From the NCBI GenBank assembly GCA_003170115.1, contig PMZS01000044.1:14155-23117 (forward strand): 8,963 bases of DNA, given 5' to 3'. The position numbers and the translations under genes are program-made. Under the pieces are notes generated by a model. It did no database searches. It saw only the letters and a program-made list of their open reading frames with translations, and was not told the origin of the DNA. Shown here one piece after another: positions 1 to 6,145 of the stretch. The stretch's first letter is position 1; each line of letters opens with the position of its first letter. The DNA is from Spirochaetaceae bacterium. GTDB taxonomy: Bacteria > Spirochaetota > Spirochaetia > SZUA-6 > Fen-1364.

Positions 1-1008
1 TAGCTCGCGAGACAAAAGCATTCGGCGCATCATAGAAAAGATCTTGCGAAGTAGCGCGATCCGAGCGCGCCCATACCCTTTGCGAGCAACCAACTCGCGG
101 TAGAAGTGAGCCAGCACGGGAGAGGAGTCCACCAAGTGGATCACCGCCTGGGTGAAGAGGCTGCGGGTAAGACCCCGGCTGTGTCGGTTGATCGCCCCAC
201 TGTGTGTCACTCCGCCGCTGGAGCGCACCGTGGGCACCACCCCCAAATAGGAGTGCAGCCGGCGAGCGCTCCTGAATCGTGTGATGTCTCCCACCTCGGA
301 GAGGAAGACCAGGGCCAATAGTGGGGTTACCCCGCGGATGCTGATTAGCAGCTTCACCTCGGCCTCCAGCGGCCTGCCTGCCTGGTAGATCGCGCACTTG
401 AGACTTTCCTTCTGCTCCTGCAGGCGCGCCAGAAGTGCCAAGCTGGTGAGGATACAGACACGACTGGCCGCGGAGAGCTCCACCGTCTTCAGAAGCTCTT
501 CTCCTTTGGCGGGATAGTCCGCAAGGCGAGTGCCCAGGGCCCGATCCCTTACCCCGTTGTCCAACAGCACCCCGTGAATCTCGTTCTTCAGTTGACGGAT
601 CTGCTTGTTCAACAACTCGTACAGCCCGAAGAGTCTCCTCAACTCCCGCACCACCGGTCCCGGCTGCCAGACCTCGGGCAGCTTCATCTCCCCGCTGCGT
701 GAGGCCAGCCACAACGCCAGGGACAGATTGGCCGCGTCGCGCTTGTCCGTCTTCTGCCAGGAGTCGCGGATGATGCGGAAGCGGTAGGCGTCAATCACAA
801 CGCAAATGGCTCCCTGACTCTGGATCTTCTCCGCCCAGTACAGGGCTCCTGCGGAGGCCTCCAGCACGACCGCGTCCTCACTGCCCAGGCTTGCGACGTA
901 GCTTTTAATGTCCGCCTGGGCGCGCACAAACTTCTCTTCCGTTCCGCCCTCATTGCGCATCGAGATCGTGGCATACTTTTTGTGCAGATCCATTCCGTGA
1001 TACCTCAT
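1..1008 (-). CDS. IS110-family DEDD transposase/recombinase, 3' end outside window
   Basis: The frame is open for 336 codons from ATG at 1008 to the window edge, with no stop or frameshift. The N-terminal DEDD_Tnp_IS110 domain starts MRYHGMDLHKK. Its acidic residues are visible at D7 (GMDLHK), E50 (VVLEAS), D88 and D91 (KTDKRDA). The C-terminal Transposase_20 domain contains SIRGVTP (223-229), the EVGDITRFRSARRLHSYLG block (238-256) and an RSSGG motif (262-266) that holds the serine nucleophile expected in this family. The visible tail (ARIALLRKIF) resembles the normal C-terminus, so few residues should be missing. A Shine-Dalgarno GGGAGG lies just upstream of the ATG. The known role is RNA-guided recombination that moves the element at a dinucleotide core. 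The protein looks intact and possibly active. Confidence 0.93.
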   Translation of the reverse strand, partial: MRYHGMDLHKKYATISMRNEGGTEEKFVRAQADIKSYVASLGSEDAVVLEASAGALYWAEKIQSQGAICVVIDAYRFRIIRDSWQKTDKRDAANLSLALWLASRSGEMKLPEVWQPGPVVRELRRLFGLYELLNKQIRQLKNEIHGVLLDNGVRDRALGTRLADYPAKGEELLKTVELSAASRVCILTSLALLARLQEQKESLKCAIYQAGRPLEAEVKLLISIRGVTPLLALVFLSEVGDITRFRSARRLHSYLGVVPTVRSSGGVTHSGAINRHSRGLTRSLFTQAVIHLVDSSPVLAHFYRELVARKGYGRARIALLRKIFSMMRRMLLSREL

Positions 1009-1066
1009 GCCCCCTCCCTTCTCGAGAACCTTGGGGTCCAAACGAGGAGACTTCCTGGAAGGCGCT

Positions 1067-1229
1067 GGTGACTCCAACCTACTATCCAGCATCGCCGGTG
1101 GCGTGCTAAGTTTTTGGTACAGAACGGCGGTAGGTGGCCTGCCAAACTATTCAACGTGGTCACCGGTCGTGCCACAAGATACCGCAAGGCCATCTACCGT
1201 CCTCCTCTTGGGGTCCCGGGTCATCGAGG
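1067..1229 (-). ncRNA. candidate IS110 bridge RNA
   Basis: Read on the transposase strand, this stretch shows the three-part layout of the IS621-type bridge RNA, as I recall it. First is a 5' stem-loop, TTCCTC (1231-1226) with GAGGAG (1207-1202). Second is a target-binding-type loop: a 13-bp stem (1199-1187 with 1140-1128, one A-C mismatch), an upper stem GTGG/CCAC (1175-1172 with 1159-1156), and internal loops holding GCGGTATCT (1185-1177) and TTGAATAG (1154-1147). Third is a donor-binding-type loop: CCAA/TTGG (1117-1114 with 1077-1074) and an apical hairpin 1107-1088, with flanking loops AAAAACT (1115-1109) and GGATAG (1087-1082). It closes with GGTTGGAGTCACC, close to the remembered 3' end of the IS621 RNA. 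The length of about 163 nt is near the 177 nt I recall for IS621. The ends are estimates. Structure and guides are inferred by eye, with no folding or covariance run. Confidence 0.62.
1128..1199 (-). repeat. 13-bp inverted repeat forming the target-loop stem
   Basis: The arms at 1128-1140 and 1187-1199 are inverted copies with 12 of 13 positions pairing. They enclose 46 nt that contain a smaller GTGG/CCAC stem. This is the longest hairpin in the non-coding end of the element and is the main structural evidence for the bridge RNA. Confidence 0.75.
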
Positions 1230-1234
1230 AATCC

Positions 1235-1240
1235 AGTATA
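1235..1240 (-). promoter_or_regulatory. candidate -10 box for the bridge RNA
   Basis: The minus strand reads TATACT, one base from the sigma-70 consensus, and sits 4-9 bases before the first predicted stem-loop. A TTGACG lies upstream at 1266-1261, but the 20-bp spacer is longer than ideal. Some IS110 elements complete this promoter only when the circular junction joins a -35 from the other end. The assignment is an inference. Confidence 0.4.
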
Positions 1241-1301
1241 CAGCCACCAACCACCTTGATCGTCAACGCCCTCCAGGAACCTGCTGGGCGCATCATAAGA
1301 A

Positions 1302-1778
1302 CTATTCACCGAGTTCACCTCCACCCCGGAGATTCCCAACCTCCGCAAGGACCCGTTCGGACCCGAGCACCTTGTTCCGCGGCCGGGAGACCCCACGGGC
1401 TGGGGCATGCCTTCCGGCAATTCCCTCGTCGGTGCGCGCGGCCCCGAGTCACCCGACACGGTGGATGAGCTGAAGCCTCTGCCCGGTGAAGTCGTCATTC
1501 GTGCCTGCGGGCTGGACAAGTTTTACGGAACACCCCTGGACCTCGTGCTGAGGTCCCTGGATATCCGGTACCTGATGGTGACGGGGATGCTCGCCGACCT
1601 GTGCGTGGCGGCCACCGTGTATGCGGCGAGCACGCGCGAATACCGGGTGACGGCGATCACCGACGGCATCACCACGATCTGGCCGGACATCCTGAAGGCG
1701 GTGTTCGACATCTTCGGCCGCAAACTGGCGCGGCTGATGACCGCCGCCGAAGCGAAGGCGGAGTTGGGTGCGACATAA
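1302..1778 (+). pseudogene. cysteine hydrolase (isochorismatase family), 5' end removed by IS110 insertion
   Basis: The frame is open from the element boundary to TAA at 1776-1778 (158 codons). Full-length family members are usually about 180-240 residues. The visible part carries the family C-terminal half: PDTVDELKPLPGEVVI, then DKFYGTPLDLVLRSL, then YLMVTGMLADLCVAATVYAA with the nucleophilic cysteine codon at 1602-1604, and a final region after ITDGITT. The N-terminal strand with the catalytic aspartate is missing. Coherent residues (LFTEFTSTPEIPNLRKDPFG) extend upstream of the first ATG at 1407 back to 1302, and a TAA lies at 1296-1298 inside the element. The ATG at 1407 is therefore probably an internal codon and not a true start. 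Where relatives usually have a catalytic lysine after VVIR, this copy has alanine; subfamily variation is possible. The fragment is presumably inactive, and the N-terminal part should lie beyond the other end of the element. The original substrate is unknown. Confidence 0.8.
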
Positions 1779-1863
1779 GCGCCAGAGGAGTCGGGCTTGC
1801 TGGGGAGCGGTGACCCGGCGCGGGCAGTGGACAGCGCCACATCAGAGCCGTATCATTTCCGCG

Positions 1864-2082
1864 ATGGCGATTGAGCCCCCCCTCCGAATACCTCAGAATT
1901 GGCTGGAGGAGTTCGAGGCTGCCGAACGGCGTCCTCTTGCCCGAAGATGGAAGTACGCCTTCATCAGGACGTACAAGCCCGTCCTTGACGATTCGACGTA
2001 TCGATCCTTCAACAGCACCACGGAGTATCGTCGCTGGTGCGCCGAGAATCTGCCTTCGTGGCTGGGGTATGGCAGCGTTTGA
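1864..2082 (+). CDS. small protein of unknown function, partner of the nucleotidyltransferase
   Basis: This is a 72-residue soluble protein starting MAIEPPLRIPQNWLEEFEAAE and ending NLPSWLGYGSV. It is rich in aromatic and charged residues (ARRWKYAFIRTYKP), with no membrane segment or signal peptide. I do not recognise a named domain. The start at 1864 was chosen because the longer reading to 1768 would overlap the hydrolase and adds residues with unlike composition. No clear Shine-Dalgarno precedes it. A TATCAT lies 8-13 bases upstream, but I found no matching -35. Its 3' end overlaps the next gene by 14 bases, so the two are probably translated together. It could be an accessory or antitoxin-like partner, but nothing in the sequence proves this. 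Confidence 0.7.
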   Translation: MAIEPPLRIPQNWLEEFEAAERRPLARRWKYAFIRTYKPVLDDSTYRSFNSTTEYRRWCAENLPSWLGYGSV

Positions 2083-2572
2083 ATACCGCCAGGCCGAGGA
2101 GGTCCGTGATGCCCTGCGGCAGCGCGGCGTTCGATATCTTTTCATCGGCAAGTCAGGCGCCATCCTTCTCGGGTACCCCGACACCACGCAGGATGCGGAC
2201 CTGTTCGTGGCCAGGGATCCTGCCAACGGGACGGCCCTGGTGGCCGCGCTCCGCGACCTCGGCTTCGCGCTGACCGACGCACAGGCGGCCGAAATCGTTC
2301 GCGGCAAGGACTTTGTGCAGCTGAAAAGCGGCCCCTTCGACCTTGATCTCGTGTTCGCGCCGGATGGCATCGAGAGATTCGAGGACGCATACGCCCGGCG
2401 CATCGACGTGGACGGCTTCCCCGTGTGCCACATCGACGACATCATCGCAAGCAAGGAAGCAGCCAACCGAGTGAAGGACCGGGAATCCCTTGCGAGGCTA
2501 CGGGCGTTCCGCGACTACTGGAAGGCGCGCCACTCTCCCTCGGGCCGGATCGACCTCGGCCCATCCTCATAA
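2069..2572 (+). CDS. nucleotidyltransferase-fold protein (MNT / AbiEii-like)
   Basis: This is a 167-residue soluble protein. Residues 24-47 (LFIGKSGAILLGYPDTTQDADLF, in part) match the nucleotidyltransferase pattern: a glycine-rich turn followed by Asp-x-Asp (D42, D44). A third acidic strand, FDLDLVF, supplies D91 or D93. The C-terminal ASKEAANRVKDRESLARL (127-144) resembles the Lys-x-x-Ala-x-Arg-x-Lys-Asp helix of AbiEii- and DUF6036-type proteins. The usual Gly-Gly or Gly-Ser of the first motif appears as GKSGA, a mild variant, and the metal-binding acids are present, so catalysis is plausible. The start at 2069 was chosen because homology begins there and it overlaps the upstream stop, which suggests translational coupling; an upstream reading to 1871 is the shadow of the small gene. 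Such proteins may transfer a nucleotide to RNA or protein, often in toxin-antitoxin or defence settings. The target is unknown. Confidence 0.8.
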   Translation: MAAFEYRQAEEVRDALRQRGVRYLFIGKSGAILLGYPDTTQDADLFVARDPANGTALVAALRDLGFALTDAQAAEIVRGKDFVQLKSGPFDLDLVFAPDGIERFEDAYARRIDVDGFPVCHIDDIIASKEAANRVKDRESLARLRAFRDYWKARHSPSGRIDLGPSS

Positions 2573-2608
2573 CGGGGCGCCTTCGGCGTGCTCCGCTTCC
2601 ATGGCGAC

Positions 2609-2632
2609 GGGGAGGAGCCGAAGCTCCTCCCC
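2609..2632. terminator. GC-rich hairpin between convergent transcription units
   Basis: The arms at 2609-2618 (GGGGAGGAGC) and 2623-2632 form a perfect 10-bp stem. Read on the minus strand, the 4-base loop is TTCG closed by C-G, the very stable UUCG tetraloop. It lies 22 bp beyond the stop of the leftward binding-protein gene and 37 bp beyond the rightward nucleotidyltransferase stop. No T-tract follows on either strand, so it may act as a 3' stabilising hairpin or a Rho-assisted end, not a classical intrinsic terminator. A smaller CGCC-TTC-GGCG hairpin lies at 2578-2588. Confidence 0.55.
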
Positions 2633-2653
2633 CGCCGCGTTCACGTGCGTGCT

Positions 2654-3619
2654 CTAGTATGCGTCGTTCAGGTACTTGCTGACATTGTCCTGGGTCACGA
2701 CGACCGTCGCTTCAATGTTATCTTTCGGGAACGTCTTGCCCTGGAGAATCTGCTTCGCCATTGCGAGCCCGCGGCCTCCCATGGTGGGGAAGTACGACAT
2801 CGAGGCGCCGAAAAGCGGGTTCTTGTCCTGCATGAACTTGTAGGCGGTCTTGCCGCCGCCGTAGCCCGTAATGAACTGGATGTCGGTGCGGTTCGCGTTC
2901 TTGATCGCGGTCAGGGCGCCGACCGCTGCTTCGTCGTCCTGGGTGTAGATGGCGTCGATATGAGGGTACGCCGGCAGGATGTCGGACATCGATTTCAGGC
3001 CCGCCTGCTGGTTGAACTCACCGTCACCCTCGACCAGAACCTTGATCCCGGGGTAGCTGGCTTTCAGCACGTCCATGAATCCGTTGTAGCGCTGAAGGTC
3101 GATCGGGGTCCCGACGTAGCTTCTGAGGATGGCAATCTGCCCCTGGCCCTTCAGCCTGTCCCCGAGGTACTTCGCGGCGTTCTTGCCGCACTGCGCGTTG
3201 TCGCCGCCGTAGAACACCGTGTAGGTGTCGCCCTCGATGGCCCGGTCGATGATCATCAGCTTTGTGCCCGACTTGTAGACTTCCTGGCAGATGGGCGTCA
3301 TGAGCGTCCCGTTGCCCGGGAGGCACACGATCATGTCGTATCCGCCGCCCTTGAAAGTTGTCATCTGGTTGAGCTGATCGGCATCGTCCACTCCGTTCTT
3401 CACGGTGATTTCGAAGTTCGTCGTGTCTTTTGCCACCTCCGCGTTGATCGAATCCAGCAACTTCGCCTGCCAGGCGTTGTTCGCCGCCGGCAGCGACACC
3501 GCGATCCGGAACTTCTTTCCGGCCGCCGCTTTACCGCCTTCGCCGGTTCCACTGGCAAAGACAGCGAGGGCCGGCAGCAGCACGAGGGCTGCCACGAGCA
3601 TCAAAACACGTCTCTTCAT
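2654..3619 (-). CDS. sugar ABC transporter periplasmic substrate-binding protein (RbsB-like, Peripla_BP_4)
   Basis: This is a 321-residue exported protein that captures a sugar or polyol for the adjacent permease and ATPase. Residues 1-22 form a signal peptide: MKRR, a hydrophobic stretch and an Ala-Val-Phe-Ala cleavage site. The next residues, SGTGEGG, contain no lipobox cysteine. This style is common in spirochaetes, although that is an inference. The mature protein starts with the strand KKFRIAVSLP and shows features of type I (ribose-like) binding proteins: GYDMIVCLPGNG (93-104), MIIDRAI (122-128), YGGDNAQCGKNAAKYL (137-152), IDAIYTQDDEAAVGAL (221-236) and ITGYGGG (250-256). The length is normal for the family. 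The start at 3619 is fixed by the signal peptide and an excellent ribosome site. It is the last gene of the operon, 31 bp after the permease. The substrate cannot be read from the sequence. Confidence 0.92.
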   Translation of the reverse strand: MKRRVLMLVAALVLLPALAVFASGTGEGGKAAAGKKFRIAVSLPAANNAWQAKLLDSINAEVAKDTTNFEITVKNGVDDADQLNQMTTFKGGGYDMIVCLPGNGTLMTPICQEVYKSGTKLMIIDRAIEGDTYTVFYGGDNAQCGKNAAKYLGDRLKGQGQIAILRSYVGTPIDLQRYNGFMDVLKASYPGIKVLVEGDGEFNQQAGLKSMSDILPAYPHIDAIYTQDDEAAVGALTAIKNANRTDIQFITGYGGGKTAYKFMQDKNPLFGASMSYFPTMGGRGLAMAKQILQGKTFPKDNIEATVVVTQDNVSKYLNDAY

Positions 3620-3623
3620 AAGG

Positions 3624-3632
3624 CTCCTCCTT
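3624..3632 (-). promoter_or_regulatory. strong Shine-Dalgarno of the binding-protein gene
   Basis: The minus strand reads AAGGAGGAG, with the GGAGG core 6 bases before the ATG at 3619. By eye this is the best ribosome site in the operon. It fixes the start at the signal peptide over the upstream in-frame reading. It fits the known need for binding protein in excess over the membrane components. Confidence 0.75.
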
Positions 3633-3650
3633 GAAAGAGATTTGGTCTCA

Positions 3651-4640
3651 TTATCGCTCCCGCCTCTGCATGAGCACCGCGAAGAGAATGACCGCACCCT
3701 TCACGCACCCCGAGAGGTAGGGCGATATATTGAGCATGATCATCATATTGTTGACGATCCCGAGGATGATGAAGCCAACAATACTTCCGATGAGACGACC
3801 CTTTCCGCCCGTCAGGGAGGTTCCCCCGACGATGACGGCGGTGATGGCCTCGAACTCGTACTGGCTGCCGGACGTGGCCGCCGCGACGGCCGCCATCCGC
3901 GACATCTCGATCGTCGCCGCCATGCCCGTGCACAGCCCGACGATCATGTAGGTGGCGATCCTGATCCGGTCCACCTTGATACCCGAGTAACGCGCCGCGT
4001 TCTCGTTGCCCCCGACGGCAAATACGTAGGTGCCGAACTTTGTCCGCGTGAGCAGGATGTGGAAGATGATCGCCACACCCACGACCAGCAGGAACGGGAT
4101 GGGGATGGAGAACACCGAGCCGTTTCCGATGCGGGTGAACTGGGGGATATTGTTCCCCATCACCGTTGCCCCGCGCATGAAGTACATGACCAGGGAACGG
4201 GCCATGATGCCGACCGCGAGGGTCACGATGAAGGGCGGCAGCTTGGCCTTTGTGATGATGATCCCGTTCAGGAATCCGAACGACGTCGCCACGGCGAGGC
4301 AGGCGACAATTGCCAGGGCAAGGGGCACGGCGGGGGTCCCGTCCGCGTTCACCATCCGTTGCAGGAGGATGAGGACCGCGCCCGCAGTGGCGAGCACCGG
4401 TCCGCTGGACAGGTCGATGCCCCCCGCGATGATGACGAAGGTCATGCCCAGGGCGATGGCTCCGACGGTCGATGTGTTTCGCAGGATGTTGAGGAGGTTG
4501 TCCATGCGCAGGAAACGGGGCGCCGCGATCGCGCAGATGCCGATGATACCCACGAAAACCACCAGGACGCTGTAGTTGCGCCAGATGCCCTTCAGCAATT
4601 CCAGGGCCCGGTTCTCCGCCCGGCTTTCAACCGCAATCAT
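3651..4640 (-). CDS. sugar ABC transporter permease (RbsC-like, BPD_transp_2)
   Basis: This is a 329-residue integral membrane protein with about eight to ten hydrophobic segments, the first at about residues 22-40 (YSVLVVFVGIIGICAIAA). Family landmarks are GGIDLSSG (73-80), LPPFIVTLAVG (134-144), the GGNENAARYSGI stretch (210-221) and VIVGGTSLTGGKGRLIGS (269-286), which contains the cytoplasmic loop that contacts the ATPase. The length matches RbsC-type permeases, which work as a dimer with a fused dual ATPase. The start at 4640 gives a normal cytoplasmic N-terminus and has a purine-rich GGGAGAAG upstream. The longer upstream reading overlaps the ATPase and is not expected to be coding. It lies 14 bp after the ATPase stop. 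Confidence 0.92.
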   Translation of the reverse strand: MIAVESRAENRALELLKGIWRNYSVLVVFVGIIGICAIAAPRFLRMDNLLNILRNTSTVGAIALGMTFVIIAGGIDLSSGPVLATAGAVLILLQRMVNADGTPAVPLALAIVACLAVATSFGFLNGIIITKAKLPPFIVTLAVGIMARSLVMYFMRGATVMGNNIPQFTRIGNGSVFSIPIPFLLVVGVAIIFHILLTRTKFGTYVFAVGGNENAARYSGIKVDRIRIATYMIVGLCTGMAATIEMSRMAAVAAATSGSQYEFEAITAVIVGGTSLTGGKGRLIGSIVGFIILGIVNNMMIMLNISPYLSGCVKGAVILFAVLMQRRER

Positions 4641-4654
4641 GCTTCTTCTCCCGC

Positions 4655-6145
4655 TCAGACATCGGTTGCGTAGTACATCACCTTGGCCTCGCTCAACTCG
4701 GAGGCATTCAGCGTGCCGGTGATTCGTCCCTCGTGCATGACGATGACGCGTTCGCAGATCGAAAGGATTTCCGGAAGGTCGGAAGACACGATAACGATGG
4801 CAACCCCTTCCGCCGCCAGCTCCCTGATGATCTGGTAGATCTCCTGTCGCGCGCCCACGTCCACCCCGCGCGTGGGCTCGTCCAGCACGAGCACCTTGGC
4901 CCCGGAGAGCAGCCACTTGGAGAGCGCCACCTTCTGCTGATTGCCACCTGAAAGGTTGCTCACGTTCTGGGCGGGGCTGCTGCAGCGGATCGCCAGGCGG
5001 TCAATGATCCTCCGCGTGTTCTCCATGGTCGCCTTGGCGCCTTTGAACATGCCTGGGTTCTTCAACCAGGACACGTAGTTCGCGTTGTCCACGATGTCGC
5101 GGCAGAGAACAAGTCCCGTCTCCTTGCGGTCTTCCGTGACGAATCCGAGATCCACCCTGATCGCATCTATCGCGCTCCTGATGGTGACCGGCTTGCCCTC
5201 GATGAACACGCTGCCGGTGCGTGGCTTCCTGATGCCGAACACGACCTCCATGAGCTCGGTTCGGCCCGCCCCGATCAGCCCGCTGAAACCCAGGATTTCG
5301 CCCCGGCGGACCTTGAACCCGACGTCTTTCAGGAGATCATCCGATACGCCCCTGACTTCCAGAACGACCGCGTTCGGGTCCCCGGGAAAATCCGATGCCT
5401 TAGATTCCTTGACTTCACGGCCGACCATCAGCGTGGCAATCTCGTGCGCCGTCACGTCGGCGACGTTCTTCGTCGCCACGAAATGCCCGTCCCGCAGCAC
5501 CGTGACCTTGTGGCAAACGTCGATGATCTCCTTCAGGCGGTGGGAGATGTAGACAACGGCGATTCCCTGCGCGCTCAAGGAAGAGATCAGGTCGAAGAGG
5601 ATCTTCGTTTCCTTGCCCGTGAGAGCCGAGGTGGGCTCGTCCATGACGAGCAGCTCCACATTGAAGGCGATTGCCTTGGCGATCTCCACCATCTGCTTCT
5701 GGGCGATTTTCAGATCCCGAACCTTGCGCTTTGGATCGATCTTCTCGCCAAGCTTGGACAATATGCGCGCCGCGTCCTCGTTCATCCTGTTGAAGTTGAT
5801 GAGCCCGGCAGCGCCCCGAGGCTCGCGGCAGAGGAAGATGTTCTGGGCTATGGTGAGCTCGTTGAGCAGGATCAGCTCCTGGTGGATCATGGAGACACCG
5901 ACGCGCTGCATCTCCAGGGGAGTGGCGTTGCGGCGTATGACGCTGCCCTTGAAGATCACCTCGCCGGCATCCTGGGCATGGATCCCGGAGAGAATCTTCA
6001 TCAAGGTCGATTTACCGGCGCCGTTTTCACCGCAGAGACCCATGATCTCGCCCTTATCGACTCCGAAGTCGACATTGTGCAGTACTTCGACGCCGAAGAA
6101 GCTCTTGCAGATTCCCTTCATCTGGAGCACGGCCGCATTGCTCAC
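4655..6145 (-). CDS. sugar ABC transporter ATP-binding protein, dual NBD (RbsA/MglA-like)
   Basis: This is a 496-residue cytoplasmic ATPase with two fused nucleotide-binding domains. Domain 1 has Walker A GENGAGKST (39-47), Q-loop Q89, a diverged signature LKIAQKQ (145-151), Walker B LLVMDEP (165-171) and switch H202. Domain 2 has a degenerate Walker A GLIGAGRT (289-296), a canonical signature LSGGNQQ (398-404), Walker B VLVLDEP (418-424) and SSD (454-456) where the switch histidine would be. A degenerate second Walker A and missing second histidine are normal in this sugar family, which probably hydrolyses ATP at one composite site. The GTG start at 6145 overlaps the upstream TGA by 4 bases (GTGA), with GTGGGGGTGG before it; ATG at 6121 is the alternative. 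Confidence 0.93.
   Translation of the reverse strand: MSNAAVLQMKGICKSFFGVEVLHNVDFGVDKGEIMGLCGENGAGKSTLMKILSGIHAQDAGEVIFKGSVIRRNATPLEMQRVGVSMIHQELILLNELTIAQNIFLCREPRGAAGLINFNRMNEDAARILSKLGEKIDPKRKVRDLKIAQKQMVEIAKAIAFNVELLVMDEPTSALTGKETKILFDLISSLSAQGIAVVYISHRLKEIIDVCHKVTVLRDGHFVATKNVADVTAHEIATLMVGREVKESKASDFPGDPNAVVLEVRGVSDDLLKDVGFKVRRGEILGFSGLIGAGRTELMEVVFGIRKPRTGSVFIEGKPVTIRSAIDAIRVDLGFVTEDRKETGLVLCRDIVDNANYVSWLKNPGMFKGAKATMENTRRIIDRLAIRCSSPAQNVSNLSGGNQQKVALSKWLLSGAKVLVLDEPTRGVDVGARQEIYQIIRELAAEGVAIVIVSSDLPEILSICERVIVMHEGRITGTLNASELSEAKVMYYATDV

Larger units (their letters stand above)
1..1301 (-). mobile_element. IS110-family insertion sequence, partial (transposase plus non-coding end)
   Basis: The element runs off the left window edge. 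It comprises an IS110-type transposase gene and about 293 bp of non-coding DNA upstream of it. IS110 elements normally lack terminal inverted repeats and are recognised by their DEDD transposase. The right limit at 1301/1302 is inferred from three coincident signals. Hydrolase homology starts on the plus strand at 1302. The flank 1302-1310 matches a guide loop of the predicted bridge RNA. The element end 1297-1301 pairs with a second guide loop except for one base. A long non-coding stretch upstream of the transposase fits the IS110 group; the IS1111 group carries it downstream. The other end is not in the window. Confidence 0.8.

Noticed and set aside
1019..1028. Perfect 10-bp palindrome TTCTCGAGAA just before the transposase ribosome site
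   Set aside because: It could be an operator or a small translation-control hairpin, but a single short palindrome is too weak to call without homologues.
1235..1266. Full sigma-70 promoter from TTGACG (1266-1261) to TATACT (1240-1235)
   Set aside because: The 20-bp spacer is outside the usual 16-18 range. Only the -10 element was kept, and the true -35 may come from the other IS end in the circular form.
1114..1473. Plus-strand 119-codon frame overlapping the bridge-RNA region
   Set aside because: It spans the non-coding IS end and runs out of frame through the hydrolase, with no family resemblance.
1160..1519. Minus-strand 119-codon reading across the element boundary
   Set aside because: It crosses the predicted IS end and lies antisense to the hydrolase, with low-complexity Arg/Pro/Ser composition typical of a shadow frame in GC-rich DNA.
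1407..1778. Complete small hydrolase starting at ATG 1407
   Set aside because: Protein-like sequence in the same frame continues upstream to 1302, and the catalytic aspartate region is absent, so this is a truncated gene, not a short intact one.
1851..1856. TATCAT as -10 box for the small gene at 1864
   Set aside because: There is no -35 at proper spacing, and it lies only 8-13 bases before the start codon; evidence is insufficient.
2588..4673. Two long plus-strand open frames (348 and 422 codons) opposite the binding protein and permease
   Set aside because: They are antisense to genes with clear family motifs and are rich in His, Arg and Asp in the manner of complementary GC-rich frames; no domain is recognisable.
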